Positions 26,196-35,898 of a DNA stretch of 64,000 nucleotides are shown piece by piece (position 1 is the stretch's first letter; every line of letters starts with the position of its first letter). Source of the stretch: Sphingomonadales bacterium Ga0077531 (GTDB taxonomy: Bacteria; Pseudomonadota; Alphaproteobacteria; Sphingomonadales; Sphingomonadaceae); assembly GCA_001464915.1 (NCBI GenBank), contig LNED01000033.1:186001-250000 (forward strand). Reading direction: 5' to 3'. The notes beneath the pieces are model-generated. The model saw only the letters and a list, made by a program, of their open reading frames with translations. It did not search any database and was not told where the DNA came from. The translations under genes were made by a program, and so were the position numbers.

Positions 26196-27242
26196 ATGAA
26201 GACCACCACCCAGTTGCTGGGGGCAGTGAGCGCGTTTGCACTCATCGTCATGTCCAGCGCTCCTGCTTGGGCCGAAGGGACCAGCGCAGGAACTGACATT
26301 ACCAACAACGTCTCCGTCACATTTGATGTCGGCGGCGTCACTCAGAATGCCGAAACCGCGAGCGACACGTTCACCGTCGACCGCCGGGTCAATGTCAACG
26401 TCGAATTCGTCGGTGCTGCCACCAGCGTTTCGCCGGGTCAGGACAACGCGGTGATCGCGTTTGACGTGACCAACCTGTCGAACGACACCGTTGATCTCGA
26501 CCTCAGCGCCGCGCTGACCGCCGGGACGGGCGCCAACATCACCAACTTCCGCATCTACCGCGACACCGATGGTGACCGTGTGTTGAGCGCGGCAGAACTC
26601 GCTGCTGGCCCGATCACATTCCTCGATGAAGTGGCTGAAGACGGCACACTCGCAGTCATCGTGATTGCCGATATCGGCCTTGGCGCTGGCAACGGCGATG
26701 ATTTCGACGTGACGCTGACGGCAAACGCGCATGAAGCTGGCGGCGTGGGCGTGCTTGGCAACGAACTGCTTGGCACAACTGGCGCTAACACTTCGGGCGT
26801 TGATACCGTGCTGTTTGACGGCGCGGGTGCAACCGATGCGGCCAATGCGGGCGACTTCTCCGACACCGGGACTTACTCGGTTGCGGGCGCGCTCGTGACG
26901 GTCGCCAAGACCAGCCGCGTGGTCAGCGATCCGGTCAACGGGACGACCAATCCCAAGGCCATTCCGGGCGCGACGGTTGAATATTGCATCACCGTGTCGA
27001 ACGCGACCGGCGCTGCAACCGCCACCAATGTCGACGTGATCGATGATCTGCCGTTTGACGTCACCTATGACACGGTTTTCGGTATCTTCGTTGATGGCGA
27101 TTCGACCTGTGCCAATGGCGTTGCCGGCGGCAGCTTCAGTGGGGCGACTGGCCCGGCTGGCGAAGATCAGGTGTTGGGCGATCTCAGCGACGTAGCAGCC
27201 GGGCAGACCCGCTCGCTCTACTTCCAGGTCGAGATCAACTAA
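26196..27242 (+). CDS. Secreted conserved-repeat (DUF11-like) surface protein 3
   Basis: A 348-residue exported protein of unknown function with a signal peptide (to APAWAEG, about residue 25) and then the same start-of-mature pattern as protein 1 (AGTDITNNVSVTFDVGG). The middle has a calcium-site-like DTDGDRVLSAAEL. The C-terminal domain contains SDPVNGTTNPKAIPGATVEY, almost identical to SDPVNLTANPKAIPGALVEY in the fifth protein, showing the two share a duplicated module. It lies 19 bp before the large outer-membrane protein gene, so the two are almost certainly co-expressed. No catalytic motif is visible. Confidence 0.75.
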   Translation: MKTTTQLLGAVSAFALIVMSSAPAWAEGTSAGTDITNNVSVTFDVGGVTQNAETASDTFTVDRRVNVNVEFVGAATSVSPGQDNAVIAFDVTNLSNDTVDLDLSAALTAGTGANITNFRIYRDTDGDRVLSAAELAAGPITFLDEVAEDGTLAVIVIADIGLGAGNGDDFDVTLTANAHEAGGVGVLGNELLGTTGANTSGVDTVLFDGAGATDAANAGDFSDTGTYSVAGALVTVAKTSRVVSDPVNGTTNPKAIPGATVEYCITVSNATGAATATNVDVIDDLPFDVTYDTVFGIFVDGDSTCANGVAGGSFSGATGPAGEDQVLGDLSDVAAGQTRSLYFQVEIN

Positions 27243-27261
27243 GCCTGATCGATACCAAGCT

Positions 27262-30200
27262 TTGCGTGTGATCCCCTCTTTGCGGCACGTGGCAGCGGCA
27301 CTCTTTGCAGTGCTGCTGCCATTTGTCGTGTTGCAAGGAGGGGTAGCTGCGCAAACCACTGATGGCGAATTGGTGCGCACAATCACCAATATCGCTGAGG
27401 CTTCATGGGATGCTGACGGGTCGCGCCGCCGGATTTCCAGCAATCCGGTCAGGTTCGACGTCAGCAACACCCCGCCGCAGCCGCCGACAATCCGCGTGTT
27501 CCGCCGCTCACCGGGTGGCGGGGCCGAATTGGTCTATCGTGAACCAAGTTGCAGCGTGAATCCGGGGCCTGTGCAAGGGGCAGACCGACTTGCCGCGACG
27601 TCCAACGCGGCCGCAGCCGCTGCAACCGCTATCACCACCGCCGTTGTGCAGCCGACCGAGCAACTGCGCGGCGGCGAACCGCTGTTTTTCGAGGTTACCG
27701 CGCATGGCGCGAACCGCAACCCCAACGAAATCGACAGCCTGACCGTCGTCCTCACCACCGCCGATGGCGACCGTGAGACGATGACTGTGTTCGAGACCGA
27801 TCTCGATAGTGGGATTTTCGCAGGGGTTATCAGTACTCTGCGCATCCCTCCGCCGCTGGTGCAGGAAGATTGCCAGCTGAGCGTCGGCGCGGACTCGCGC
27901 ATTACCGTCGAAGCGATCGATCCCGTTACCGGCGGCGTGCTGGTCCAAACCGATGTTACCGTTTTAGTCGATCCGTTCGGCGTAGTGTTCGACAGCGAAA
28001 CCGGCGCTCCGGTTGATGGCGCGCGCGTTTCGCTGGTCGATGCAGTCAGCGGCGCCCCTGCGACCGTATTTGCCGAGGATGGCGTAACATCTTGGCCGTC
28101 CAGCATTATTTCCGGACAGCCGATCACCGACGGCGCGGGCCGGGTGGTTCAAATGGGGCCGGGGGAATTCTGGTTCCCGCTGACGGCGATAGGCTCCTAC
28201 CGCCTCGTGGTCGAACCGCCGAACCCCTATACCGCGCCTTCGGTCGTCCCACGCGAGGTTTTGGCGCGCCTGACGCGTCCCGATGGCCGCGCTTTCGTGA
28301 TCCGCGATGGATCATTTGGCGATCGCTTCGTGCTCGACAATCCGATTCCGTTCGAAGTCGATATCCCGGTCGACCGCCCCAGCCTAGAACTCGCGCTGAG
28401 CAAGACCGCGTCGCGCGTCAATGCTGCGCCGGGCGATGCGGTGTTCTACACCCTGACCATCCGCAACGCCGATCCGGCGCGAATCAAGCGCGCCGTGATA
28501 GTGACCGATACGCCGTCCAAGTGGTTGAGATTGCGCGCTGATACCATCCGCATCAACGGCCAGCGTGCACCCGGTAGCGTGACCATCACACCCGATGGCC
28601 GCAGCTTCACGATTGCGCTGGGCGATCTTGCGGGCGGCGCTTTGGCGCGGGTGACTTATGCCATGACCGTGCGTCCCGATGCCCCTCCGGGCCGGACGCT
28701 GAACGATGCGCTGGCCAGCGATGCATTGGGACGGTTGGCCCGCGCGAGCGCGGCGGTGGATCTGGTTCGTGAAGGCATCGCTGACCGGATGACCATCATC
28801 GGACGGATCACCACGGGAGCGTGCACGCTCGATGAAAAATCGCGTGTCGGCATCGCCGGGGTGCGGGTGATGCTCGAAGACGGCAGCTTCGCCGTGACCG
28901 ACGCCGACGGGCGTTACCATTTCGAAGGTGTCGTTCCCGGCACCCACGTGGTGCAGGTGGCGAAAATGACCCTGCCGGCGGGCACCAAGATGATCGACTG
29001 CCAGCGTTCGACCCGCAGCGCAGGGAGCACTTCGTCGCGCTTTGCCATTGGGCAGGGCGGCAGCCTGGTGGTGGCCGATTTCCACGCGGTTGTGCCTGAA
29101 AATGCGGCACAAACGCCTGTGGCCGCGCGCGCTGCTCTTGCGCCTGCCAAACCAGACGCCGCGCCCGTGGTGAGCGATTACATCGGCATGGGCGATGGTG
29201 AGGATGGCTTCCTCGCCCCGGCCGTCGATGCCAACCCGCGTGCGCCCGCCGTGCGCGTTGCCATCCGCCATCGCCGCGGGCAAAGCGTGCAATTGTTCGT
29301 CGATGGCAAGCCGGTCGATCCGCTCGCCTTTGATGGCACGCAGAACCCCGAAAAGGGCCGCTACGCCGTCAGCCAATGGCGCGGCGTGCCCTTGATCAAC
29401 GAGCGCACGGTGATCGAAGCGCGGATCGTCAACAGCTTTGGCGAAGTGGCGAAAAGCTTTACCCGCGACGTGTTCTTCACCCGCGCGCCGGCCAAAGTCG
29501 AATTCCTGCCCGAACAATCGAACCTGATCGCCGATGGCCGCACCCGCCCGGTGATCGCGATCCGTGTGCTTGATCGCAACAATCGCCCCTTGCGCGAAGG
29601 CTTGGCGGGCAGCTTCACCCTGAATGCACCCTATGAAAGCGCCGAGCAAATTGATCGCCAACAACTGAACCAGCTCACCGGCACTGCGCCCACCGCCGCG
29701 CGCTGGGTGGTTGAGGGCGAAGACGGGATCGCCCGGATCGAATTGGCCCCAACAATGGTCAGCGGCTCACTGCGTCTCGCCTTCCAGTTCGATGATGGCG
29801 AGATTACCCGCCGTCAGGAACTCGACGCTTGGATCGAGCCGGGCGATATCGAGTGGACGATCATCGGCCTTGCTGAAGGCACCGTCGGCGCGCGTTCGGT
29901 CGCGGACAACATGGAGCGCGCCGGGCAGTTCGATAGCGATCTTGGCGATGATGCCCGCGTCGCGCTTTATGCCAAGGGCCGGGTGCTGGGCAAATATCTT
30001 GTCACGCTCGCCTATGACAGCGCCAAGCAGCGCGACGATCAGCGGGTTTTGGGTGCGATTGATCCGCAGGCCTACTACACCGTGTTCGGCGATGCCTCTG
30101 CTCGCCGGTTCGATGCTGCCAGCCGCGAAAAGCTGTATGTGCGGATCGAAACCTCGACCTTCTATGCGCTTTACGGCGATTTCCAGACCGCATTCAACCA

Positions 30201-32397
30201 GACGCGGCTCGCCAATTACAACCGCACCGCAACTGGGGTGAAGGCCGAAGCACGCGTCGGCAATGTCACCGCGCAGGGCTTTGCTGCGGAGATCGCCAGC
30301 CGGTTCCAGCGGCAGGAAATTCAGGGGCAGGGGATCAGCGGCCCCTACAGCCTCGCCAGCCGCCGCATTCTGGCGAACAGCGAGCGCGTCACACTTGAAA
30401 TCCGTGATAGGTTCCGCCCTGAAAGCATTGTTTCATTGCGTGAATTAACTCGCTTTACCGATTATGATGTGGATCTGCTGTCGGGCACGATCAGTTTTAC
30501 CGCTCCGGTGTTGAGCCGTGATGAGAACTTAAACCCGCAATTCATTGTAATTGAATTTGAAACTGACGGCGCTGGTGAAGCCGAATGGAATGCTGGCGTG
30601 CGTGCGGACTGGACCAGCGACAATGGCGCGATCCGCATCGGCGCCACCGCAATCAGCGACGCAGGCCTGACCGGAGCTGATGGCAATGCAACCCGCACCG
30701 ATCTGGGCGCAGTTGATCTGCGCGCGCGGATTGGCGATGCCACCGAAATTCGTGCCGAGCTCGGTGTAAGCAGCCGCGAAGGTGACACATCGACCGGCTG
30801 GCTGGTCGAAGCCCAGCATCAGACCGCCAAGCTCGACCTGCTAGCCTACGCCCGCCAGATTGACGGCGAATACGGCATCGGTCAGCAGAACCTGTCCGAA
30901 CGTGGCCGCCGCCGATTTGGTGTGGATGGCCGCGTGCTGCTGAGCCAGGAATTGAGCTTTGTCGGGTCGGTATGGCAGGATGACAGCCTCATCGATGCCG
31001 CCCGCCGCCGGGCCGCGCAGGGCCAGTTCGTGCTGACCCGTCAACGCACCGATCTGCGGCTTGGCCTTGTGCATTTCGATGACCGGTTGGCCAATGGCGG
31101 CAATGCGTCCTCGACCGTGCTAGAAGCGGGGGCGACCCAGCGGTTGTTCGACAACAAGTTGAAAATCTCCGCCGGCACGGCAGTGGCGCTGGGTAAGGCG
31201 GAAAGCGTTGATCTACCTGCGCGCCACCGCTTGGGCGTGCGCTATGCTATCACGCAGGATGTGCGGCTGGTCGGCACCTATGAAATTGCCGATGGCGAAA
31301 CGCTCAACGCGCGCCAGCTGCGCGGCGGGATCGAAGTGTCGCCGTGGCAGGGCGGGCAAGTGGTGACCACGCTGGGGCAGGAAACCATCGGCGAGCAGGG
31401 AACTCGCAGCTTCGCCGCTTTCGGCCTGTCGCAGAGTTTGCAGGTGACCCCGTCGCTGACGATTGACGCGACTATCGATGGTAACCGCACACTAGGCGGC
31501 GCGGCGGCCAACGCGCAGAACGCGCCCGGCGTGATCAATCCCGCGCAGCCAGCGGCAAGCGGCGGGCAGCTGACCAGCGGCCTCCTGTTCGAAGACTTCA
31601 CCGCCGTCACCTTTGGTGCGGCATGGCGCAAAGATCGCTGGAGCGTGAGCGCGCGCGGCGAGCTGCGCGAGGGCGAAACCGCTGACCGCAAGGGTTTCAC
31701 TTTCGGCGCGATCCGCCAGCTTGGCGAAGGCAGCCTGGTCGGTTCGGGCGGTACGTGGACGCGGGCTGAGGCCAGCAATGGTGCGGTGAGCGAGATTATC
31801 GACGCCAGCATCGCCTTTGCCCACCGCCCGCCTGCTTCGCCGCTGGCGATGCTCGGCCGGCTCGAATTCCGTAGCGACCGGGTGACCGGCGCGGTGGCGG
31901 GCGAAGTCGGCGGAGCTGGCGGCGGCGGTCGCACGGCATTGGTGGTGGACGGCGATGCCACCTCGCGCCGCTTGGTAGCGAGCCTGTCAACCAACCTCAG
32001 CCCGCGCGGGCAAGAGGACGGGGCCGAAGTGCGCCGCGAGGAATTCACGCTTTTCCTCGGCGCGCGGCACAATTTCGACGAGTTCGAAGGCACCGAGTTT
32101 TCCGGCACCAACGTTCTGGTCGGCGCGGACGCGCGGATCGGGATTGGCGATCGGTTTGAAATCGGCGCGAGTGCCACGGTGCGCAGCAACCTCAACGATG
32201 AAGTGACCAGCTTTGCCTATGGTCCGACGATCGGCGTAGTCCCGGCCAAGGGGATGCTGGTGACGCTCGGCTACAATATCGAAGGCTTCCGCGATGGCGA
32301 TTTCGGCGCGGCGCGCAACACCAACAAGGGGGTGTTCGCGGCGGTCAAATTGAACTTTGACGCCGATAGCTTCGCCTTCCTCGGGCTGGGGCGGTAA
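27262..32397 (+). CDS. Giant outer-membrane protein with repeat domains and C-terminal barrel-like region
   Basis: A 1,711-residue protein of unknown function. The start is uncertain: TTG 27262 or GTG 27268, neither with a strong ribosome site; a signal peptide follows (to GVAAQ). Order of parts: N-terminal beta-region; DUF11-type domain near residues 375-470 (LSKTASRVNAAPGDAVFYTL, VTDTPSKWLRL); a carboxypeptidase-regulatory-like domain near 530-570 (GVRVMLEDGSFAVTDADGRYHFEGV); further beta-domains; then from about residue 860 a long region of alternating strands with YYTVFGDASARRFDA and KLYVRIE, ending in LNFDADSFAFLGLGR, which I read as an outer-membrane barrel. The genomic setting suggests it secretes or anchors the small repeat proteins. 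An AT-rich, TTA-containing patch lies at 30421-30560. Confidence 0.75.
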   Translation: MRVIPSLRHVAAALFAVLLPFVVLQGGVAAQTTDGELVRTITNIAEASWDADGSRRRISSNPVRFDVSNTPPQPPTIRVFRRSPGGGAELVYREPSCSVNPGPVQGADRLAATSNAAAAAATAITTAVVQPTEQLRGGEPLFFEVTAHGANRNPNEIDSLTVVLTTADGDRETMTVFETDLDSGIFAGVISTLRIPPPLVQEDCQLSVGADSRITVEAIDPVTGGVLVQTDVTVLVDPFGVVFDSETGAPVDGARVSLVDAVSGAPATVFAEDGVTSWPSSIISGQPITDGAGRVVQMGPGEFWFPLTAIGSYRLVVEPPNPYTAPSVVPREVLARLTRPDGRAFVIRDGSFGDRFVLDNPIPFEVDIPVDRPSLELALSKTASRVNAAPGDAVFYTLTIRNADPARIKRAVIVTDTPSKWLRLRADTIRINGQRAPGSVTITPDGRSFTIALGDLAGGALARVTYAMTVRPDAPPGRTLNDALASDALGRLARASAAVDLVREGIADRMTIIGRITTGACTLDEKSRVGIAGVRVMLEDGSFAVTDADGRYHFEGVVPGTHVVQVAKMTLPAGTKMIDCQRSTRSAGSTSSRFAIGQGGSLVVADFHAVVPENAAQTPVAARAALAPAKPDAAPVVSDYIGMGDGEDGFLAPAVDANPRAPAVRVAIRHRRGQSVQLFVDGKPVDPLAFDGTQNPEKGRYAVSQWRGVPLINERTVIEARIVNSFGEVAKSFTRDVFFTRAPAKVEFLPEQSNLIADGRTRPVIAIRVLDRNNRPLREGLAGSFTLNAPYESAEQIDRQQLNQLTGTAPTAARWVVEGEDGIARIELAPTMVSGSLRLAFQFDDGEITRRQELDAWIEPGDIEWTIIGLAEGTVGARSVADNMERAGQFDSDLGDDARVALYAKGRVLGKYLVTLAYDSAKQRDDQRVLGAIDPQAYYTVFGDASARRFDAASREKLYVRIETSTFYALYGDFQTAFNQTRLANYNRTATGVKAEARVGNVTAQGFAAEIASRFQRQEIQGQGISGPYSLASRRILANSERVTLEIRDRFRPESIVSLRELTRFTDYDVDLLSGTISFTAPVLSRDENLNPQFIVIEFETDGAGEAEWNAGVRADWTSDNGAIRIGATAISDAGLTGADGNATRTDLGAVDLRARIGDATEIRAELGVSSREGDTSTGWLVEAQHQTAKLDLLAYARQIDGEYGIGQQNLSERGRRRFGVDGRVLLSQELSFVGSVWQDDSLIDAARRRAAQGQFVLTRQRTDLRLGLVHFDDRLANGGNASSTVLEAGATQRLFDNKLKISAGTAVALGKAESVDLPARHRLGVRYAITQDVRLVGTYEIADGETLNARQLRGGIEVSPWQGGQVVTTLGQETIGEQGTRSFAAFGLSQSLQVTPSLTIDATIDGNRTLGGAAANAQNAPGVINPAQPAASGGQLTSGLLFEDFTAVTFGAAWRKDRWSVSARGELREGETADRKGFTFGAIRQLGEGSLVGSGGTWTRAEASNGAVSEIIDASIAFAHRPPASPLAMLGRLEFRSDRVTGAVAGEVGGAGGGGRTALVVDGDATSRRLVASLSTNLSPRGQEDGAEVRREEFTLFLGARHNFDEFEGTEFSGTNVLVGADARIGIGDRFEIGASATVRSNLNDEVTSFAYGPTIGVVPAKGMLVTLGYNIEGFRDGDFGAARNTNKGVFAAVKLNFDADSFAFLGLGR

Positions 32398-32403
32398 AGC
32401 GCG

Positions 32404-34503
32404 ATGTCTGTGCCTCGCCCCGTCAAAGCTAACCGGCCGTTTACCATAATTGCCTATGGCAAACGCATGGAGCGGGCGAAGAATACGCGTACAGGGTGGG
32501 GCGTGCTGCGCCTGGTGGCGGCGATGCTGACTTTTGGGCTGGTTGGCGGCTTGGCGGTGCCAGCGGCCGCGCAGTCCGTCACCACCGTGGTCAACACCAC
32601 CGATGGCACCGTCGGCAGCACGCAGACCTGCCTCTTGCCGCTCGTACGTAACTTCGCGGTCACCGGCACCTTCCAGCTCGCCGACGTCGATCTTGGTATT
32701 TATGTTGAACACGTCCAGCGCGGCGATGTGCGCGTGACGCTGCAAGCGCCCGATGGCACGCGGGTACAGTTGGTCGATGGCAACACCGCGATCACCGGTG
32801 ATCATCTCAACGTCCGGTTGAATGACGCAGCAGGAACGCTGGTCAACACCGATGGCAACACCCGCAACCAATCTACCATAGCGCCGCCGTTCCAGAACAC
32901 CTATCGCCCCAATGCCGCACTTTCGGCGTTCAATGGGCGGCAGGCCAATGGCACATGGCGATTGGAAATCTGCGACATTCGCCCGGCTGCGACCAACGGC
33001 AATTTCCGCCATGCTGAATTGTACCTCACCCCGCAAAGCGCCGACCTGTCGCTTACGAAGCAACTGATCGGCTCTCCCCCGACCGCAGGCGCTAGCGTTT
33101 CGTGGCGGTTGACGGTGTTTAATGCGGCAGGCTCGACCGGCGCTGCGAACAATATTGCGGTGCGCGATACCTTGCCGGGCAGCTTCACCTTCACCAGCGC
33201 CAGCGGCTCCGGCACGTTCAACGCGGGCACGGGGAACTGGACTGTGGGCACATTGGCTCCGGGCGAGGTCGCGGTGATTACCATCACCGGATCCATCGCC
33301 TCCAGCCCCGGCACCACGGTCACCAACATCGCCGAAGTTTCGGCCAGCAGTCTCATCGACCCGGATTCCACCGTCAACAACGGCGCGACGGGTGAGGATG
33401 ATTATGCGGTCTCGAACTTTATCGTGCAATCGGGCCGCGCGGGGGGAATCCCGCCGCAGCTGGCGTGCCCGGCGGGCTTTTCGGTGTTCGATTGGGGCGC
33501 GATTTCGGGCTGGACGCCCGGCTCCACCGACAACACCTATGCCTTCGCCAGTTACGGCAACACCCGCTTCCGGCTGACCAATGATGGCGTGTATCAGAAC
33601 ATCGCCGCTTATGGCGGTCAGTCCCCGACGGTCAACAGCACCATCACAGGCGGCCTTTCACCGGCGCAACCGGGCCTGACCGTGATCGCCGATCAGGCGA
33701 ACCAGGCCGGCGATGTCGAGATGACTGTCACCCTGCCGCGATCGTTCAACGGGGTGCAATTCACCATTTTTGACGTCGATTTCTTCGCCAACCAGTTTGC
33801 CGATCGGGTCGAAGTAGTGGGCAGCTTTGGCGGCAACCAGGTGCTGCCAGAACTGACCAACGGCAATGCCAACTTCGTGCAAGGGAACATCGCCATTGGT
33901 GATGTGCTGTCGGCGGATAACGAATCTTTCGGCAATCTGGTGGTGACCTTTTTCGATCCGGTCGACACCATCACCATCCGCTATGGTAACCACACCACCG
34001 CGCCTGCCAACCCGGGCCAGCAAGGTATCAGCCTGCACGATCTGATCGTTTGCAATCCGTTCGCTCAGCTGTCTGTAACCAAAGTCAGCTCGCTGATCTC
34101 CGATCCGGTCAACCTGACTGCCAACCCCAAGGCGATCCCCGGCGCGCTGGTCGAGTATCTAATCTCCGTCGCCAACAACGGCACCGCAGCGACCGATGCG
34201 GATAGCGTCGTGGTGATCGATAACGGCCCTGCCGATGCAAAACTGTGCCAGATTCCGCGGGCAGGCGGGCCAGTGGTGTTTACGGATCCGGGGGGATCGG
34301 GCCTCACCTACAGTTTCGTCTCGCTGGCATCGGGCACCGACAGTCTGGAATTTTCCGCTGATGACGGGGCCAGTTGGACGCATGTTCCGGTCGCCGATGG
34401 GCAAGGCTGCGCTGCCAGCGTCACCAGCTTCCGCGTGCGTCCCGGCGGCGGGCTTGCGGCCGGGCGCAGCGTTAACTTGCGGGTGCGCTACATCATCCAG
34501 TGA
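32404..34503 (+). CDS. Secreted protein with proprotein-convertase P-like domain and DUF11-like domains
   Basis: A 699-residue exported protein of unknown function. An internal hydrophobic signal (LVAAMLTFGLVGGLAVPAAAQ) follows a 33-residue charged leader; an alternative ATG at 32467 would shorten the leader. Residues about 55-210 resemble the P (Homo B) domain that accompanies subtilisin-like convertases (GDVRVTLQAPDGTRVQLVD, FNGRQANGTWRLEICD), but no protease domain is present. DUF11-like domains follow (SLTKQLIGSPP, VRDTLPGSFTFTSASGSG), then a lectin-like beta-sandwich and a last module homologous to protein 3 (NPKAIPGALVEY). It begins six bases after the giant protein's stop, so it belongs to the same transcript. 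Confidence 0.75.
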   Translation: MSVPRPVKANRPFTIIAYGKRMERAKNTRTGWGVLRLVAAMLTFGLVGGLAVPAAAQSVTTVVNTTDGTVGSTQTCLLPLVRNFAVTGTFQLADVDLGIYVEHVQRGDVRVTLQAPDGTRVQLVDGNTAITGDHLNVRLNDAAGTLVNTDGNTRNQSTIAPPFQNTYRPNAALSAFNGRQANGTWRLEICDIRPAATNGNFRHAELYLTPQSADLSLTKQLIGSPPTAGASVSWRLTVFNAAGSTGAANNIAVRDTLPGSFTFTSASGSGTFNAGTGNWTVGTLAPGEVAVITITGSIASSPGTTVTNIAEVSASSLIDPDSTVNNGATGEDDYAVSNFIVQSGRAGGIPPQLACPAGFSVFDWGAISGWTPGSTDNTYAFASYGNTRFRLTNDGVYQNIAAYGGQSPTVNSTITGGLSPAQPGLTVIADQANQAGDVEMTVTLPRSFNGVQFTIFDVDFFANQFADRVEVVGSFGGNQVLPELTNGNANFVQGNIAIGDVLSADNESFGNLVVTFFDPVDTITIRYGNHTTAPANPGQQGISLHDLIVCNPFAQLSVTKVSSLISDPVNLTANPKAIPGALVEYLISVANNGTAATDADSVVVIDNGPADAKLCQIPRAGGPVVFTDPGGSGLTYSFVSLASGTDSLEFSADDGASWTHVPVADGQGCAASVTSFRVRPGGGLAAGRSVNLRVRYIIQ

Positions 34504-34610
34504 TGCCCTATTCGGCTAGGTGTTCTTACGGAGCCATCGCCGCAAGAAATGCACTGCACTGATGGGTTAATTCCTGCGCATCCCGGAGCCAGCGCAGAGC
34601 CCATAAATCC

Positions 34611-35888
34611 ATGTTGAAGCGCATCGCAGTATCAGACCTCGAACTCGGCATGTTCGTGCACAAGATGGAAGGGAGCTGGTTCTCCCACCCATTCTGGAAA
34701 GCGAAGTTTCTCGTCGATGACGCCGACAAGCTGTCGACGCTCAGGGACAGCGACCTTGACGGCGTGGTAATCGACACCGCCAAGGGCAAGGATGTTCCCG
34801 CCGAGCGTCCATCAGGCACAGCCACTCCCATGCCCGCCTCGGCGCGGATTGTTCCGACACCACCTGCCCGGTTGCGTTCAGTCGTCGGCCGCAGCGCGGT
34901 GCACACCGCCTCGCTCCAACCGGTGCCAGCCGAAGTCGAAATGCACGCTGCCAAGGCGATTGCGGACAAGGGTCAGAAGACCGTCCAGAACACCTTCATC
35001 GCGGCGCGGCTCGGCAAGGCGATCAATGTGAAGGCCGTGCAGCCCGTCGTGACCGACATCATGGATTCAGTCCGGCGCAATCCGCAGGCGTTTGGCGGAT
35101 TGATGCGCTGCAAGCTCAAGAACGAGGTGATGTACCAACACGCGCTTGCCGTGAGCGCCCTGATGGTCTCGCTCGCCCGGCAGATGAAATTGAAGCAGAC
35201 CGAGACCCACGAAGCCGGTCTTGCTGGCCTGATGCTCGACTTCGGCACCAATTATCTGCCGCAGAATGTCGATGTGCCGAACCATGATTACCGCCATGCA
35301 GATCCCAAGGTCTGGCAGAGCCACGTGATGCTCGGCTACCGGGCGCTTCAGCATGACGACACCTTGCCAGAATCGGTTTTGGCCGCCTGCCTTGAACATC
35401 ATGAGCGGATCGACGGAAGCGGGTATCCCAAGGGGTTGGGCAAAGGCGAGATCAGCACCATCGGACGGATGGCAGCGATCTGCGATACCTTCGACTTTCT
35501 GCTGACCCGCACCAACCGCACCGAAGCCTTGGATCCGGCGGTCGCGGTGCAGCGGATGCGCGCGATGGAGGGAGCGTTTGACGAGGAGATTCTGCGCTCG
35601 TTCATCGAATCGGTCGGGCTTTATCCGGTCGGATCCTTCGTCGAACTCAGCAGCGGCAAGATCGCGATGGTCATCGACGAAGACCCGCGCGACAAGTCCA
35701 AGCCGATCGTTCAGGCGTTCTATTCGCGCGAGACGCATGAACGGATCGTGCCCCACCGGGTCACGCTGGCGCAGGCCGACATCAAAGATGAAATCACCGG
35801 GATCGCCGATCTTGCCGGGCTCGATCTGCCCGATGACGGGCAATTGCGCGAATTGGTGTTTTTTACCGCCTACAAGATGGCGAACTGA
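34611..35888 (+). CDS. HD-GYP domain protein with degenerate HD motif (c-di-GMP phosphodiesterase family)
   Basis: A 425-residue cytosolic protein. The N-terminus is the DUF3391-type domain common in HD-GYP proteins (RIAVSDLELGMFVHKMEGSW). The HD-GYP part keeps HHERIDGSGYPKGLGKGEI (residues 263-281) and a CDTFDFLLT segment, but the HD signature normally HDxGK reads LDFGT (209-213): the metal-binding His is Leu and the Lys is Thr, while the Asp is kept. Turnover of cyclic di-GMP may therefore be lost or altered, and the protein could act as a binder. It stands alone between the surface-protein genes and the convergent helicase gene (10 bp gap); the 107-bp gap before it holds no feature I can name. 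Confidence 0.85.
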   Translation: MLKRIAVSDLELGMFVHKMEGSWFSHPFWKAKFLVDDADKLSTLRDSDLDGVVIDTAKGKDVPAERPSGTATPMPASARIVPTPPARLRSVVGRSAVHTASLQPVPAEVEMHAAKAIADKGQKTVQNTFIAARLGKAINVKAVQPVVTDIMDSVRRNPQAFGGLMRCKLKNEVMYQHALAVSALMVSLARQMKLKQTETHEAGLAGLMLDFGTNYLPQNVDVPNHDYRHADPKVWQSHVMLGYRALQHDDTLPESVLAACLEHHERIDGSGYPKGLGKGEISTIGRMAAICDTFDFLLTRTNRTEALDPAVAVQRMRAMEGAFDEEILRSFIESVGLYPVGSFVELSSGKIAMVIDEDPRDKSKPIVQAFYSRETHERIVPHRVTLAQADIKDEITGIADLAGLDLPDDGQLRELVFFTAYKMAN

Positions 35889-35898
35889 AAGCGGCGAC

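Noticed and set aside
31987..33429. Open frame of 480 codons antisense across the end of the giant protein and the P-domain protein
   Set aside because: It is a shadow frame over two real coding regions and has no supporting feature.
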